Positions 1 through 7,870 of a DNA stretch of 19,068 nucleotides are shown here, in pieces. The stretch comes from Thioalkalivibrio nitratireducens (GTDB taxonomy: Bacteria > Pseudomonadota > Gammaproteobacteria > Ectothiorhodospirales > Ectothiorhodospiraceae), in the NCBI GenBank assembly GCA_011390385.1, contig JAABSN010000053.1, forward strand, positions 1 through 19,068. The letters run 5' to 3'. The first letter of the stretch is position 1. Each line of letters begins with the position of its first letter. A program made the translations under genes and the position numbers. The notes beneath the pieces were generated by a model. The model made no database searches. It was not told the DNA's origin and saw nothing but the letters and a program-made list of their open reading frames with translations.

Positions 1-164
1 ATATTCTGCAGGGCCGTGCTTTCCCGTTTACGCCGGGATTTGCTGGGCGCTGCCGGTGTTCCGTCAGGGTCGCTGTCGTTCAGGTGGTCTCGGCGCACAT
101 TCGTTTTCCGGGCTGGGTCTGCCATGCAGTCTAGCAGCCCAGGTCCGACAGACTGCCAGCAGTG
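1..164. other. No recognisable gene
   Basis: This start of the window shows no protein family, RNA gene or strong regulatory signal that I recognise. Reading frames on both strands are open by chance in GC-rich DNA, and their translations are rich in Arg, Ser, Gly and Pro without domain motifs. The tail of an upstream gene could lie here, but none of the three + frames gave a familiar C-terminus. Confidence 0.5.
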
Positions 165-267
165 CAGGATGCCAATGAGCGCCAGCGAATTGCACCACCC
201 GAGGCCCCGAAGCCGAGGATTCTCCACCGTGGTCCCGGTGCCGTTCGGCTCCGCCTCACTGCAGCCA
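165..267 (+). repeat. Degenerate copy of the two-armed fold-back repeat
   Basis: The left arm (about 165-195, with CAATGAGCGCCAGCGAATTG) and right arm (about 237-262, with CCGTTCGGCTCCGCCTCACT) match the arms of the better preserved units at 13428-13534 and 13587-13695, in the same order and orientation. The spacer also keeps the CCCGAGGCC stretch. Several substitutions and an extra C in the left arm mark it as an old copy. It does not look coding. Confidence 0.7.
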
Positions 268-282
268 ACGGCGCGGGTTTGC

Positions 283-352
283 GCAGGGTCCATGAGCGCA
301 GCGGTTTGCACCGTTCGAGGCTCGGGAGCCGGCGTGGGTGCACGCGCACGGT
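283..352 (+). repeat. Partial, degraded copy of the same fold-back repeat
   Basis: The left arm is visible as CAGGGTCCATGAGCGCAGCG followed by a GCACCG-TTCGAGGC stretch, closely similar to the left arm and spacer start of the units near 13.4-13.7 kb. The right arm is not convincing. It ends just before the candidate promoter of the rimP-nusA operon. Confidence 0.55.
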
Positions 353-355
353 GCT

Positions 356-384
356 TTGCGCCGGACACAATGTTGGGGTATCAT
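356..384 (+). promoter_or_regulatory. Candidate sigma70-type promoter for the nusA operon leader
   Basis: A -10 hexamer TATCAT (379-384, five of six matches to consensus) is preceded at 17 nt by TTGCGC (356-361, three of six matches to the -35 consensus). A GC-rich discriminator follows, as in stable-RNA and ribosome-assembly promoters. Transcription would start near 391 and give a leader of about 350 nt before rimP. No other convincing promoter was seen between here and rimP. This is pattern matching only. Confidence 0.45.
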
Positions 385-390
385 TCGGCT

Positions 391-542
391 CCCGTATACG
401 GCTGATCGTCGGCCGCTGCGGTGGTCCTTGGTGGCGGGGTTGCCTTGGTGGCGGTCCTTCCGGGGATCTGATCCGGAATCAGTTGGTGGTGCAGACGGGA
501 GCGACCTCGGGGTCGCGATCAGGATGCACTCCCAAACGTCTG
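391..542 (+). other. Candidate structured leader or small-RNA segment
   Basis: Several short inverted repeats lie between the candidate promoter and the first terminator. They are CTGAT 468-472 with ATCAG 478-482 (or alternatively TCCGG 459-463 with CCGGA 473-477), GCGACC 501-506 with GGTCGC 511-516 around a TCGG loop, and GACG 494-497 with CGTC 537-540. No reading frame resembles a protein. It could be part of an attenuated mRNA leader, or with the terminator a separate RNA of roughly 175 nt. It does not match tRNA, 4.5S RNA or other RNA classes I recognise. Confidence 0.3.
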
Positions 543-566
543 AAGGCCCCATTTGGGGCCTTTATT
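543..566 (+). terminator. Intrinsic terminator 1 upstream of rimP
   Basis: The stem AAGGCCCC (543-550) pairs perfectly with GGGGCCTT (555-562) around a four-base loop ATTT. It is followed by a T-rich but interrupted tract. It either ends a short upstream transcript or acts as an attenuator in the operon leader. Confidence 0.7.
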
Positions 567-647
567 GTTGGACCCGTGGTCCCGGTCGCGAACCGCGCTG
601 CGGGGCGGAAAGCCTGGCGGGCGCCGAAGCGGCCGTTGGCCGTGTCC

Positions 648-671
648 GGGGCGCTGGATCGCCCCTTTTTT
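648..671 (+). terminator. Intrinsic terminator 2 upstream of rimP
   Basis: The stem GGGGCG (648-653) pairs with CGCCCC (660-665) around CTGGAT, followed by six uninterrupted T residues (666-671). This is a textbook Rho-independent terminator. It lies only about 70 nt ahead of the rimP start with no clear promoter in between, so transcription into rimP probably depends on readthrough. In E. coli the metY-rimP-nusA leader also has terminators and is autoregulated through NusA, which fits this layout. Confidence 0.75.
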
Positions 672-728
672 GTTGCCGTCCGTCAAAGGGGCGTGGACGG
701 GTCCGGCCGAACGTGATCGCAGAGCTTT

Positions 729-732
729 GGAG
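729..732 (+). promoter_or_regulatory. Ribosome binding site choosing the rimP TTG start
   Basis: GGAG lies 10 nt ahead of TTG at 743. The in-frame GTG at 737 would be only 4 nt away, and the GTG at 713 has no Shine-Dalgarno sequence at a usable distance. The TTG start also gives a protein length close to that of E. coli RimP. Confidence 0.5.
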
Positions 733-742
733 TGGGGTGTCG

Positions 743-1207
743 TTGGACAAGTCGGAACAACTGTGGGAAATGCTCGCGCCGTCGGTGCAGGCACTTGGCT
801 TTGAACTGTGGGGTGTCGAACACCATACGGGTTCGACTCCGGCACTGTTGCGCATCTATATCGACCACGCCGACGGCATCACCGTGGACGATTGCAGTGC
901 GGTCAGCGATCAGGTCAGCGCCATACTCGACGTGGAAGATCCGATTCGTGGTGAGTACACGCTCGAAGTGTCCAGCCCGGGAATCGAACGGCCGCTTTTT
1001 ACGCCCGAACAGTTTCGCAGTTACATCGGCAGCGACCTCAAGGTACGTCTGGCTTGGCCCGAGCACGGTCGCCGCAACTTTCGTGGACGGCTGCTCTCGG
1101 TCGCCGACGAAGGGATCGAAGTGGAGGTGGACGGAGTCGCTCACCTGCTGCCCTTCGGCGCCATCGCCAGGGCCCGGCTTCTGGAGCCGATCGAACCCAG
1201 TCGTTGA
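743..1207 (+). CDS. rimP: Ribosome maturation factor RimP
   Basis: RimP assists late assembly of the 30S ribosomal subunit in the cytoplasm. The predicted protein is 154 residues, against about 150 in E. coli. It keeps the family signatures: ALGFELWGVE near the N-terminus, LRIYID, GITVDDCSAVS, the DVEDPI stretch and the highly typical LEVSSPGIERPLF. The C-terminal half fits the SH3-like barrel of the family. No ATG is available in the conserved region. TTG at 743 is preferred from its GGAG and from length, while GTG at 713 or 737 remain possible. It is the first gene of the rimP-nusA-infB operon, 45 nt before nusA, and sits just downstream of two intrinsic terminators, so expression is probably attenuated. 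Confidence 0.95.
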   Translation: MDKSEQLWEMLAPSVQALGFELWGVEHHTGSTPALLRIYIDHADGITVDDCSAVSDQVSAILDVEDPIRGEYTLEVSSPGIERPLFTPEQFRSYIGSDLKVRLAWPEHGRRNFRGRLLSVADEGIEVEVDGVAHLLPFGAIARARLLEPIEPSR

Positions 1208-1252
1208 TCAATCATCGGTGGCAGCCCGCCGAAGTCGTGGAGAAGCATTGTA

Positions 1253-2749
1253 ATGAACAAGGAGATCCTGCTGGTCGTCGACGCCGTCTCGAACGAGAAA
1301 GGCGTGGACAAGAGTGTCATCTTCTCGGCGCTGGAATCGGCGCTGGCCATGGCAACGCGCAAGCGTCATGGCGGCAAGATGGACGTGCGCGTCAAGATCG
1401 ACCGCAGTTCCGGGGATTACGAGGCTTTCCGGCGCTGGACGGTGCTCGACGACGATGACCCCGGGTTCGAATCGCCCGACCATCAGATCCTGCTCTCCTA
1501 CGCGCGTCAGAAGCATCCCGACATCGAGGTCGGCGAGGTGATCGAGGAGCCGGTGCCGGCAGTGGACTTCGGCCGCATTGCAGCGCAGACCGCGAAGCAG
1601 GTCATCGTGCAGAAGGTGCGTGAAGCCGAGCGCGCGAAGGTGATCGAGGAATACCAGGCCCGCGTCGGTGGGCTGGTCATGGGCATCGTCAAGCGTACCG
1701 ACCGCAATGGCGTCTATCTGGATCTCGGCGCCAACGCCGAAGCCCTGATCCCGCGTGAGCACATGATTCCCCGCGAGTCCGTGCGCAACAATGACCGCCT
1801 CCGCGGATACCTGCGTGAGATTCGGCCCGAGGCCCGCGGCCCGCAGCTCTTCGTCAGCCGTACGGCGCCGGAATTCCTGATCGAACTGTTCAAGCTGGAA
1901 GTGCCGGAGGTCGGGCAGAACATCATCGAGATCATGGGCGCGGCGCGCGACCCGGGCATGCGCGCGAAGATCGCGGTGCGTTCGAACGATCCGCGGCTGG
2001 ACCCGGTGGGCGCCTGTGTCGGAATGCGCGGCTCGCGCGTGCAGTCGGTGTCGAACGAACTGGCGGGTGAGCGCATCGACATCATCGTCTGGAACGAGAA
2101 TCCGGCCCAGTTCGTGATCAATGCGATGTCGCCGGCCGAGGTGCTGTCGATCGTCGTCGATGAAGAGAAGCAGAGCATGGATATCGCCGTGGCCGAGGAC
2201 AAGCTCTCGCTGGCGATTGGCCGCGGCGGCCAGAATATCCGGCTCGCATCGCAGTTGACGGGTTGGGAGTTGAACGTGATGACCGAGGCGCAGGCCGCGG
2301 AGAAGAGTGACGCCGAGGCGCAGCAGGTCCAGCAGCAGTTCATGGACGCCCTGGACGTGGACGAAGAGGTGGCAGCGATCCTGGTGCAGGAAGGCTTCAC
2401 GACCCTCGATGAGGTGGCGTACGTTGATGAACACGAACTCCTGGCGATCGAGGAATTCGATGCCGACATCGTGTCCGAATTGCGTTCACGTGCAAGCGAT
2501 GCGTTGCTGACCCGGGCCATTGCCGCCGAGGAACAGCTCGAAGGGGCTCAGCCGGCAGAAGACCTTCTGAGCATGGATGGGATGACGCAGGCGATGGCCA
2601 ACAAGCTGGCTGCCCACGGGATCTCGAGCATGGAAGATCTGGCCGAACAGGCGGTTGACGACGTGGTGGAGGCGACCGGTGCGGATCCGGAATACGCCGC
2701 TGAACTGATCATGACGGCCCGGGCTCCCTGGTTCGAGGCGGACGCCTGA
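1253..2749 (+). CDS. nusA: Transcription termination/antitermination factor NusA
   Basis: NusA binds RNA polymerase and nascent RNA, stimulating pausing and termination or taking part in antitermination. The 498-residue protein matches the usual gammaproteobacterial length of about 495. The domains in order are an N-terminal RNAP-binding domain (about 1-135), an S1 domain (about 138-202, starting near GLVMGIVKRT), KH1 with GMRG at 257-260, KH2 with GRGG at 323-326, and two acidic C-terminal repeats (about 365-420 and 435-490). The two repeats are typical of proteobacteria such as E. coli. The ATG start has GGAG 10 nt upstream. It lies between rimP and infB, the classical operon. NusA is known in E. 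coli to regulate its own operon, which fits the terminators upstream of rimP. Confidence 0.98.
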   Translation: MNKEILLVVDAVSNEKGVDKSVIFSALESALAMATRKRHGGKMDVRVKIDRSSGDYEAFRRWTVLDDDDPGFESPDHQILLSYARQKHPDIEVGEVIEEPVPAVDFGRIAAQTAKQVIVQKVREAERAKVIEEYQARVGGLVMGIVKRTDRNGVYLDLGANAEALIPREHMIPRESVRNNDRLRGYLREIRPEARGPQLFVSRTAPEFLIELFKLEVPEVGQNIIEIMGAARDPGMRAKIAVRSNDPRLDPVGACVGMRGSRVQSVSNELAGERIDIIVWNENPAQFVINAMSPAEVLSIVVDEEKQSMDIAVAEDKLSLAIGRGGQNIRLASQLTGWELNVMTEAQAAEKSDAEAQQVQQQFMDALDVDEEVAAILVQEGFTTLDEVAYVDEHELLAIEEFDADIVSELRSRASDALLTRAIAAEEQLEGAQPAEDLLSMDGMTQAMANKLAAHGISSMEDLAEQAVDDVVEATGADPEYAAELIMTARAPWFEADA

Positions 2750-2817
2750 ATCCGGCGTGGTGGCTGCTGCGGCCCTGTCGCAGCGCAAGCAGTTAGAATG
2801 GATAGGAGGTACGCGCA

Positions 2818-5631
2818 ATGTCGCAGATGACGGTACAGCAATTCGCGGAGTCGGTAGGTACGCCGGTGGACCGCCTCATTGGTCAGCTGAAAGAGGCGGG
2901 CGTTGAGGTGGACGGTCCGGCCGCCAAGGTCACCGATGCAGAGAAGCTGCGTCTGCTCGAATACCTCCGTGAGTCCCACGGTGCCGGCGACAGAAGTGAC
3001 GCCGGCCGCATGACCCTGAAGCGTCGCGCCACCACGCAAACGCTGAAGGTCAATGCCGGCCAGGGTCGTACCAAGACGGTGAATGTCGAGGTGCGCAAGC
3101 GTCGGCAAATCGTGCGCAAGGCGCCTGATGCGCAGCCCGTTGCGGAGGCCCCGCCCGCTGCGACGGTGCCGGAACCGGAGGTGGCTGCGGCACCACCGGT
3201 CGAAGTCCCGGAACCAGCCGAGACGGCGACACACGAAGCTTCGGCTCCCGCCGCCGAAAGCGTTCCCGTGGCGGAAGAAGTACCTGAGCCCGTGGCCGAG
3301 CCGGAAGTGCCGCCACAAGCGCCGGAACCGGAGGTGATTCCCGAGCCCGAGCCCGAACCCGAGCCGGAACCCGAGCCCGTGGTCGTGGCGACGCCTCCCC
3401 CGGCTGCTGAAGAGGTCCCCGCGAAGCCGGTATCCAAGACGCGCTCGAAACCACTGAGCCGCACCGAGCAACTGGCGTTGCAGAGTGCCGCCGAGCGTGA
3501 AGCCAGGCGCCGGGCGGTGGACCAGCGCCAGCAGGAACAGGATGAACGCAAGAAGCGCCAGGAGCAGAAACAACTCGAGGAAGAGGAAGCAGCACGGCTC
3601 AAGGCTGAAGAACAGGCGCGCCTGGAACGCAGGGAAGAGGCTCAGCGCGCCGTTGCGGAACAGGAGAAGACACGCGTCGATGCGCCGGCCAAGGGCGCCG
3701 AACCCGCGCGCAAGAAGGGACGGCGCGGTGGCCGCGAAGAGGCAGGCGGGCGCAAGGAACTGCACGTCGCCGGCGAGCGCCGCGGCAAGCGCGAAAAGGG
3801 CAAGAGCCGGGTTGCGCAGACTGCCGCCGCGGCCGCCGTTGCGAGCAAGCACGGCTTTGCGCGTCCCACCGCTCCCGTCGTCCGCGAGGTCGAGGTTCCG
3901 GAAACGATCACCGTGGGCGAGCTGGCGCAGGCCATGGCCATCAAGGCACCGCAGCTGATCAAGGCGTTGATGGGCATGGGCGTGATGGCGACCATCAACC
4001 AGAGCATCGATCAGGATACGGGCATGCTCGTGGTCGAGGAAATGGGTCACAAGGCCATTGCCGCCCAGGCGCGCAGCATCGAGGACGAGATCACCGTCGA
4101 TATCCAGCAGACCGGCGATGCCAAGCCGCGCCCGCCGGTGGTCACGGTCATGGGACATGTCGATCACGGCAAGACGTCGCTGCTCGATTTCATCCGCAAG
4201 GCCAAGGTCGCTTCCGGTGAAGCCGGCGGTATCACCCAGCACATTGGTGCCTACCATGTGCCCAATACCAAGGACGGGATCACCTTCCTGGACACGCCGG
4301 GGCATGCCGCGTTCACGGCGATGCGGGCACGTGGCGCGAAGGCCACCGATATCGTGATTCTGGTGGTCGCTGCGGATGACGGCGTGATGCCGCAGACCAT
4401 CGAGGCGGTCGATCATGCCAAGGCGGCTGGGGTGCCGCTGGTGGTGGCGGTCAACAAGATCGACAAACCGGCTGCCGACCCGGAGCGGGTCATGAACGAG
4501 CTGTCGCAACGGGGCGTAATGCCGGAATCGTGGGGCGGCGACACCCAGTTCGTTCCGGTGTCCGCGATCACCGGTCAGGGGATCGATGATCTGCTCGAGG
4601 CCGTCGGCCTCCAGGCCGAGGTCATGGAGCTGAAGGCCCCCGATCAGGGAGCGGCGAGGGGTGTGGTGATCGAGTCCAGGCTGGACAAGGGCCGCGGACC
4701 GGTGGCGACAGTGCTGGTTCAGGCCGGACGGCTGAAGCACGGCGACATCATGCTCAGTGGCCAGGAATACGGCCGCGTCCGCGCGATGTTCGACGATACC
4801 GGAGCCGCGGTGAAATCGGTGGGTCCGTCGATGCCGGTGGAAATCCTCGGCCTGTCCGGGGTGCCCAATGCCGGCGACGAAGTGCTGGTGGTCGCGGACG
4901 ATAAGACGGCACGTGAGGTTGCCGCGCATCGCGAAACCCGCCAGCGCGAGCAGAAGCTGGCGACACAGCAGGCTTCGAAGCTCGAGAACATCTTCAACCA
5001 GATGAAGGACGGGCAGGTCGCAACGGTCAACATCCTCCTGAAGACCGACGTCCAGGGTTCGGCCGAGGCACTGCGCGATTCGTTGATCAAGCTTTCGACC
5101 GACGAGGTGCGGGTCAAGGTGGTTTCGACCGGCGTGGGCGGGATCTCCGAATCGGACATCAACCTGGCCATGGCGAGTCAGGCGATCATCATTGCCTTCA
5201 ACGTCCGTGCCGATGCCGGTGCCCGTCGTCTCGCCGCCGAAAACGAGATCGATCTGCGCTACTACTCGGTGATCTACGAGGCCATCGAGGACGTGAAGCA
5301 GGCCCTGACCGGTCTGCTGTCGCCGGAAATGCGCGAGGAGATCGTCGGCCTCGCCCAGGTGCGCGACGTATTCAAGGCCTCGGGCTTCGGTGCCGTTGCC
5401 GGTTGCCTGGTGGTCGAAGGCACCGTGAAGCGCGGCAACCCGATCCGCGTGCTGCGCGACAACGTCGTGATCTACGAGGGTGAACTCGAGAGTCTGCGGC
5501 GCTTCAAGGACGACGTCAGCGAGGTGAAAACCGGGACCGAGTGCGGTATCGCGGTCAAGAACTACAACGATGTCCGACCGGGCGACCAGATCGAGGTCTA
5601 CCAGCGGGTCGAAGTGGCTCGGTCGCTCTGA
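2818..5631 (+). CDS. infB: Translation initiation factor IF-2
   Basis: IF2 is the GTPase that places initiator fMet-tRNA on the 30S subunit and promotes subunit joining. The protein is 937 residues, somewhat longer than the 890 of E. coli. It has an N-terminal IF2_N module (about 1-55), a variable linker with a Glu-Pro repeat (175-187) and a charged Glu/Lys/Arg-rich helical stretch (about 220-300), and a second IF2_N-like module (about 361-412). The GTPase domain follows, with G1 GHVDHGKT (446-453), G3 DTPGH (492-496) and G4 NKID (546-549). Beta-barrel and C-terminal fMet-tRNA-binding domains complete it. The start is supported by a strong AGGAGGT about 8 nt upstream. The stop overlaps the rbfA start by one base. 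No feature looks damaged. Confidence 0.98.
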   Translation: MSQMTVQQFAESVGTPVDRLIGQLKEAGVEVDGPAAKVTDAEKLRLLEYLRESHGAGDRSDAGRMTLKRRATTQTLKVNAGQGRTKTVNVEVRKRRQIVRKAPDAQPVAEAPPAATVPEPEVAAAPPVEVPEPAETATHEASAPAAESVPVAEEVPEPVAEPEVPPQAPEPEVIPEPEPEPEPEPEPVVVATPPPAAEEVPAKPVSKTRSKPLSRTEQLALQSAAEREARRRAVDQRQQEQDERKKRQEQKQLEEEEAARLKAEEQARLERREEAQRAVAEQEKTRVDAPAKGAEPARKKGRRGGREEAGGRKELHVAGERRGKREKGKSRVAQTAAAAAVASKHGFARPTAPVVREVEVPETITVGELAQAMAIKAPQLIKALMGMGVMATINQSIDQDTGMLVVEEMGHKAIAAQARSIEDEITVDIQQTGDAKPRPPVVTVMGHVDHGKTSLLDFIRKAKVASGEAGGITQHIGAYHVPNTKDGITFLDTPGHAAFTAMRARGAKATDIVILVVAADDGVMPQTIEAVDHAKAAGVPLVVAVNKIDKPAADPERVMNELSQRGVMPESWGGDTQFVPVSAITGQGIDDLLEAVGLQAEVMELKAPDQGAARGVVIESRLDKGRGPVATVLVQAGRLKHGDIMLSGQEYGRVRAMFDDTGAAVKSVGPSMPVEILGLSGVPNAGDEVLVVADDKTAREVAAHRETRQREQKLATQQASKLENIFNQMKDGQVATVNILLKTDVQGSAEALRDSLIKLSTDEVRVKVVSTGVGGISESDINLAMASQAIIIAFNVRADAGARRLAAENEIDLRYYSVIYEAIEDVKQALTGLLSPEMREEIVGLAQVRDVFKASGFGAVAGCLVVEGTVKRGNPIRVLRDNVVIYEGELESLRRFKDDVSEVKTGTECGIAVKNYNDVRPGDQIEVYQRVEVARSL
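3340..3378 (+). repeat. Tandem hexanucleotide repeat coding Pro-Glu in IF2
   Basis: About six units of CCC-GAG with synonymous third-base changes encode an alternating Pro-Glu tract at residues 175-187 of IF2, followed by Pro/Val-rich sequence. It lies in the poorly conserved linker of the N-terminal region. Such tracts can change length by replication slippage without disturbing the frame. Confidence 0.85.
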
Positions 5632-6059
5632 TGACGGTACGCCGGGATTACCAGCGCAGCGATCGGGTCGGCGACCAGATGCAGCGCGAACTGGCTGAAC
5701 TGATCCGGCTCGAGGTCAAGGATCCTCGTGTCGGTATGGTGACCCTCTCCGGTGTCGAGGTCACGCGTGATCTCGCCCACGCCAAGGTCTTTTTCACCCA
5801 GCTGGGTGGCGAAGAGAAAGGGCTCGAGGCGGAGCAGGGCCTGAATCATGCCGCGGGCTACCTGCGTCGCGTTCTGGGAACCCGCCTGAGGCTGCGCAGC
5901 GTCCCGAGCCTGCGGTTCATTTACGACGATACGCCGGAGCGCGGCGCCCGCATTTCGGCGCTGATCGATTCCGCGATCGCCGAGGATGAGGCCCGACATC
6001 CAGAGCAGGATGCGTCGGATGAGCCGAGCGCCGGCGACGATGGTCAGTCCGGAAACTGA
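5631..6059 (+). CDS. rbfA: 30S ribosome-binding factor RbfA
   Basis: RbfA binds immature 30S subunits and helps 16S rRNA 5'-end maturation, notably in the cold. The 142-residue product, close to the E. coli size of 133, has the family pattern: DYQRSDRVGDQMQRELAELI at the N-terminus, DPRVGMVTLSGVEVTRDL, the AKVFFT strand, and LRLRSVPSLRFIYDDTPERG in the KH-like fold. The C-terminal 20 residues are acidic, low-complexity and variable, as usual. The ATG overlaps the infB stop by one base (TGATG), indicating translational coupling. An upstream in-frame start inside infB was not used because homologues start at this Met. Confidence 0.96.
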   Translation: MTVRRDYQRSDRVGDQMQRELAELIRLEVKDPRVGMVTLSGVEVTRDLAHAKVFFTQLGGEEKGLEAEQGLNHAAGYLRRVLGTRLRLRSVPSLRFIYDDTPERGARISALIDSAIAEDEARHPEQDASDEPSAGDDGQSGN

Positions 6060-6098
6060 GTTGCGGCCGGCTCCCAGGTTCGGGCACTGCCCGCCAAG

Positions 6099-7019
6099 AT
6101 GCCGATAAAGCGCCGCGATGTCGATGGCATCATTCTGCTTGACAAGCCACTCGGTCTGAGTTCCAACCAGGCATTGGGGCGTGTCAAGTATCTGTTGGCC
6201 GCGCGCAAGGCCGGGCATACCGGCAGCCTGGACCCCCTGGCCACCGGGTTGCTTCCGCTCTGTTTCGGACAGGCGACGAAAGTCTCGGGATGGCTGCTCG
6301 ATGCCGACAAGCGCTATTCCGTTGTCGCCCGGCTGGGTGTGGAGACCACCACGGGCGATCTGGAAGGCGAAGTCATTCACGAAGCGCCGGTGCCCGAGTT
6401 TTCCGACGCCGACATCGACAGCGCGTGTGCGGGCCTGCGGGGCGAGATCCGGCAGATTCCGCCAATGTACTCCGCGTTGAAGCATGAAGGGCAACGCCTC
6501 TATGACCTGGCGCGCAAGGGGATCGAAGTCGAGCGCCCCGCGCGGACGGTCGTCATTCATTCGCTGCAGTTCGAGCGCATCGCCCCGGGCGAGCTGCGTC
6601 TGGAAGTCCGCTGCAGCAAGGGGACCTATATCCGCACCCTGGTGCAGGATCTCGGCCGGGCGCTCGGTTGCCGCGCGACGGTCGCCATGCTCCGGCGTAC
6701 CGGACATGGCGCCTTCGACGCTGCGGACATGGTCGCCATGGAAACGCTGGAAGCGGCTGCCGCCGAAGCCGGCCCGCAGGCACTGGACGCCTGGTTGTTG
6801 CCGCCGGACCGTGCCCTGGTGGATCGGCCCGAGGTGCGGCTCGATCCGGCCAGCAGCCGCTTTCTGCTGCAGGGGCAGCCGGTGTTCGTCCCGGGGATCC
6901 GGGCAACAGGGCCCCTGCGACTGTACAACGCCAGTGGCGTGTTTCTCGGAATAGGCGAATTACTCGACGACGGTCGCGTGGCTCCCCGTCGTCTCTTTCT
7001 GCCTGCCGTTTCCTGTTAA
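6099..7019 (+). CDS. truB: tRNA pseudouridine(55) synthase TruB
   Basis: TruB converts U55 in the T-loop of tRNAs to pseudouridine and also acts as a tRNA folding chaperone. The protein is 306 residues, a normal length. It carries DGIILLDKPLGLSS (9-22) and the signature GHTGSLDPLATG (39-50) with the catalytic Asp45. Downstream motifs include GQATKVSGWLL, KRYSVVARLG, IPPMYSALKHEG and the CSKGTYIRTLVQDLG stretch. The C-terminus is consistent with the family's extra C-terminal RNA-binding domain. It lies 39 nt after rbfA. No strong Shine-Dalgarno sequence is seen before the ATG, so it probably depends on operon transcription and readthrough translation. Confidence 0.97.
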   Translation: MPIKRRDVDGIILLDKPLGLSSNQALGRVKYLLAARKAGHTGSLDPLATGLLPLCFGQATKVSGWLLDADKRYSVVARLGVETTTGDLEGEVIHEAPVPEFSDADIDSACAGLRGEIRQIPPMYSALKHEGQRLYDLARKGIEVERPARTVVIHSLQFERIAPGELRLEVRCSKGTYIRTLVQDLGRALGCRATVAMLRRTGHGAFDAADMVAMETLEAAAAEAGPQALDAWLLPPDRALVDRPEVRLDPASSRFLLQGQPVFVPGIRATGPLRLYNASGVFLGIGELLDDGRVAPRRLFLPAVSC

Positions 7020-7043
7020 TTCATGCTGTTCGCATGCTACTAT
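7015..7043 (+). promoter_or_regulatory. Candidate extended -10 promoter for rpsO
   Basis: TACTAT (7038-7043) is preceded by TG one base upstream (7035-7036), forming an extended -10 element. It lies in an AT-richer patch right after the truB stop and is followed by a GC-rich discriminator. The -35 region around 7015-7020 is poor, as is common for extended -10 promoters. rpsO has its own promoter in this position in E. coli. The resulting leader would be about 360 nt. Confidence 0.45.
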
Positions 7044-7084
7044 TCCGCGCCTCCGCCTAGGGGAAACGCTGATTGATGCACTTG

Positions 7085-7166
7085 TCATTGCGAGCGAAGC
7101 GCGGCAATCCAAACGGCACATTTGAAATCAATGCCTTATGGATCGCCACGCGATGCTCGCGGCGGA
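7085..7166. repeat. Fold-back repeat of the TCATTGCGAGCGAAGCG type
   Basis: The left arm 7085-7110 begins TCATTGCGAGCGAAGCG. An imperfect inverted right arm at 7140-7166 contains GGATCGCCACGCG and GCTCGCGG. The arms are separated by about 29 bases. The left arm is well kept and the right arm has decayed. The motif resembles a fold-back sequence I recall from many bacterial genomes, which suggests a small non-autonomous mobile element or palindromic repeat. It is unrelated to the repeat family at 10.7 and 13.5 kb. It sits in the transcribed leader of rpsO. Confidence 0.65.
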
Positions 7167-7408
7167 AGGTTTCGCTTATCCGCGAGAATGGATCGATCGG
7201 TGTTTCCTCGGCAGCATGCCGGACTCAGGCTGCCAGACCCGCGGTACGAAAGGCCGCGCCGGCACTTTGCGCCCGGCTGTTCGTCAGGGTTTCGGCGCAC
7301 AGTCGGAGCGCGCAGGGCTGGCGGGCGATCCATTCGCGGGGCATGGGCACAGGGCCCGTACCCGCAGAACCAGACAACACGGTTTACGTATCAGGAGTCA
7401 AGCACGAC
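7167..7408. other. Non-coding rpsO leader
   Basis: No protein is recognised here. The frame joined to rpsO is open upstream of its ATG, but the translation has no similarity to S15 and covers the fold-back repeat. A hairpin is visible: GGCAGC (7210-7215) with GCTGCC (7229-7234). The last part has AGGAG (7393-7397), 11 nt ahead of the rpsO ATG. In E. coli, S15 represses its own translation through an mRNA pseudoknot near the start; I cannot show an equivalent fold by eye. Confidence 0.6.
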
Positions 7409-7678
7409 ATGTCATTCAATACCGAAACCAAGACGGCCATCGTCGAGGAATACCGCCGGGATGCCAACGATACCGGTTCCCCCGAGGTTCAGGTTGCACT
7501 GCTGACCGCGCGGATCAAGCATCTGATGGGTCACTTCGACAACCACAAGAAGGACCACCATTCGCGCCGCGGTCTGCTCAAGATGGTCAACCAGCGGCGC
7601 AAGCTACTGAGCTATCTGAAGGGCAGGGATCAGGAGCGTTATCAGACGCTTGTTCAGAGCCTCGGTCTGCGCCGTTAA
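7409..7678 (+). CDS. rpsO: 30S ribosomal protein S15
   Basis: S15 is a primary 16S rRNA-binding protein of the 30S platform. The product is 89 residues, exactly the E. coli length. It has the typical sequence: [52 protein letters not shown] and an end of LVQSLGLRR. The ATG at 7409 follows AGGAG at 11 nt; the frame stays open upstream, but that part is not S15. It is between truB and pnp, the conserved order, and probably has its own promoter near 7038. Transcription probably continues into pnp, since no T-tailed terminator was found after the stop. Confidence 0.98.
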   Translation: MSFNTETKTAIVEEYRRDANDTGSPEVQVALLTARIKHLMGHFDNHKKDHHSRRGLLKMVNQRRKLLSYLKGRDQERYQTLVQSLGLRR

Positions 7679-7686
7679 GGCGATTG

Positions 7687-7849
7687 CCGGAAAACCGGGT
7701 ACCGGATTCACTCGTCGGGAAGGTGCCGTCACGGGCGCATGCGCGTACCGTGCATCGGTCACGGCAACGCCGCGGACGAACGCGAGAATCCACCGGACGG
7801 TATTCGGATTGACGGAAACAGCCTGAAGTTTACAGCGCCGTAAAGTTCA
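7687..7849 (+). promoter_or_regulatory. pnp leader with nested hairpins (candidate RNase III/PNPase control site)
   Basis: Three foldable segments occupy the rpsO-pnp gap. CCGG-AAAA-CCGG lies near 7687-7698. A nested structure has an outer stem TGCCGT (7724-7729) with ACGGCA (7761-7766) and an inner stem CACGG (7730-7734) with CCGTG (7748-7752). A 10-bp stem with one G-G mismatch, TGAAGTTTAC (7824-7833) with GTAAAGTTCA (7840-7849), sits about 20 nt before the pnp start. None has a T-tract, so they are not terminators. In E. coli the pnp leader is cut by RNase III and used for PNPase autoregulation; the same role here is inferred from position. Confidence 0.45.
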
Positions 7850-7870
7850 CCAAGAAGCGGGAAACCCAGC

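Noticed and set aside
16..405. A 129-codon + strand frame at the window start
   Set aside because: It covers two degenerate fold-back repeats and the promoter candidate, and its composition is not protein-like.
829..840. GGTTCGACTCC as a tRNA T-loop
   Set aside because: It lies inside the conserved rimP coding region, with no acceptor, D or anticodon arms around it.
2548..4929. A 793-codon open frame on the - strand across infB
   Set aside because: It has no recognisable motif and lies opposite a fully conserved IF2. It is a codon-bias shadow.
7073..7408. N-terminal extension of S15 by 112 residues
   Set aside because: The frame is open but covers the fold-back repeat, and S15 homologues start at the Met at 7409, which has its own AGGAG.
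7809..7837. A pnp promoter from TTGACG (7809-7814)
   Set aside because: The positions 16-18 nt downstream (TACAGC and neighbours) match the -10 consensus poorly and form part of the hairpin.
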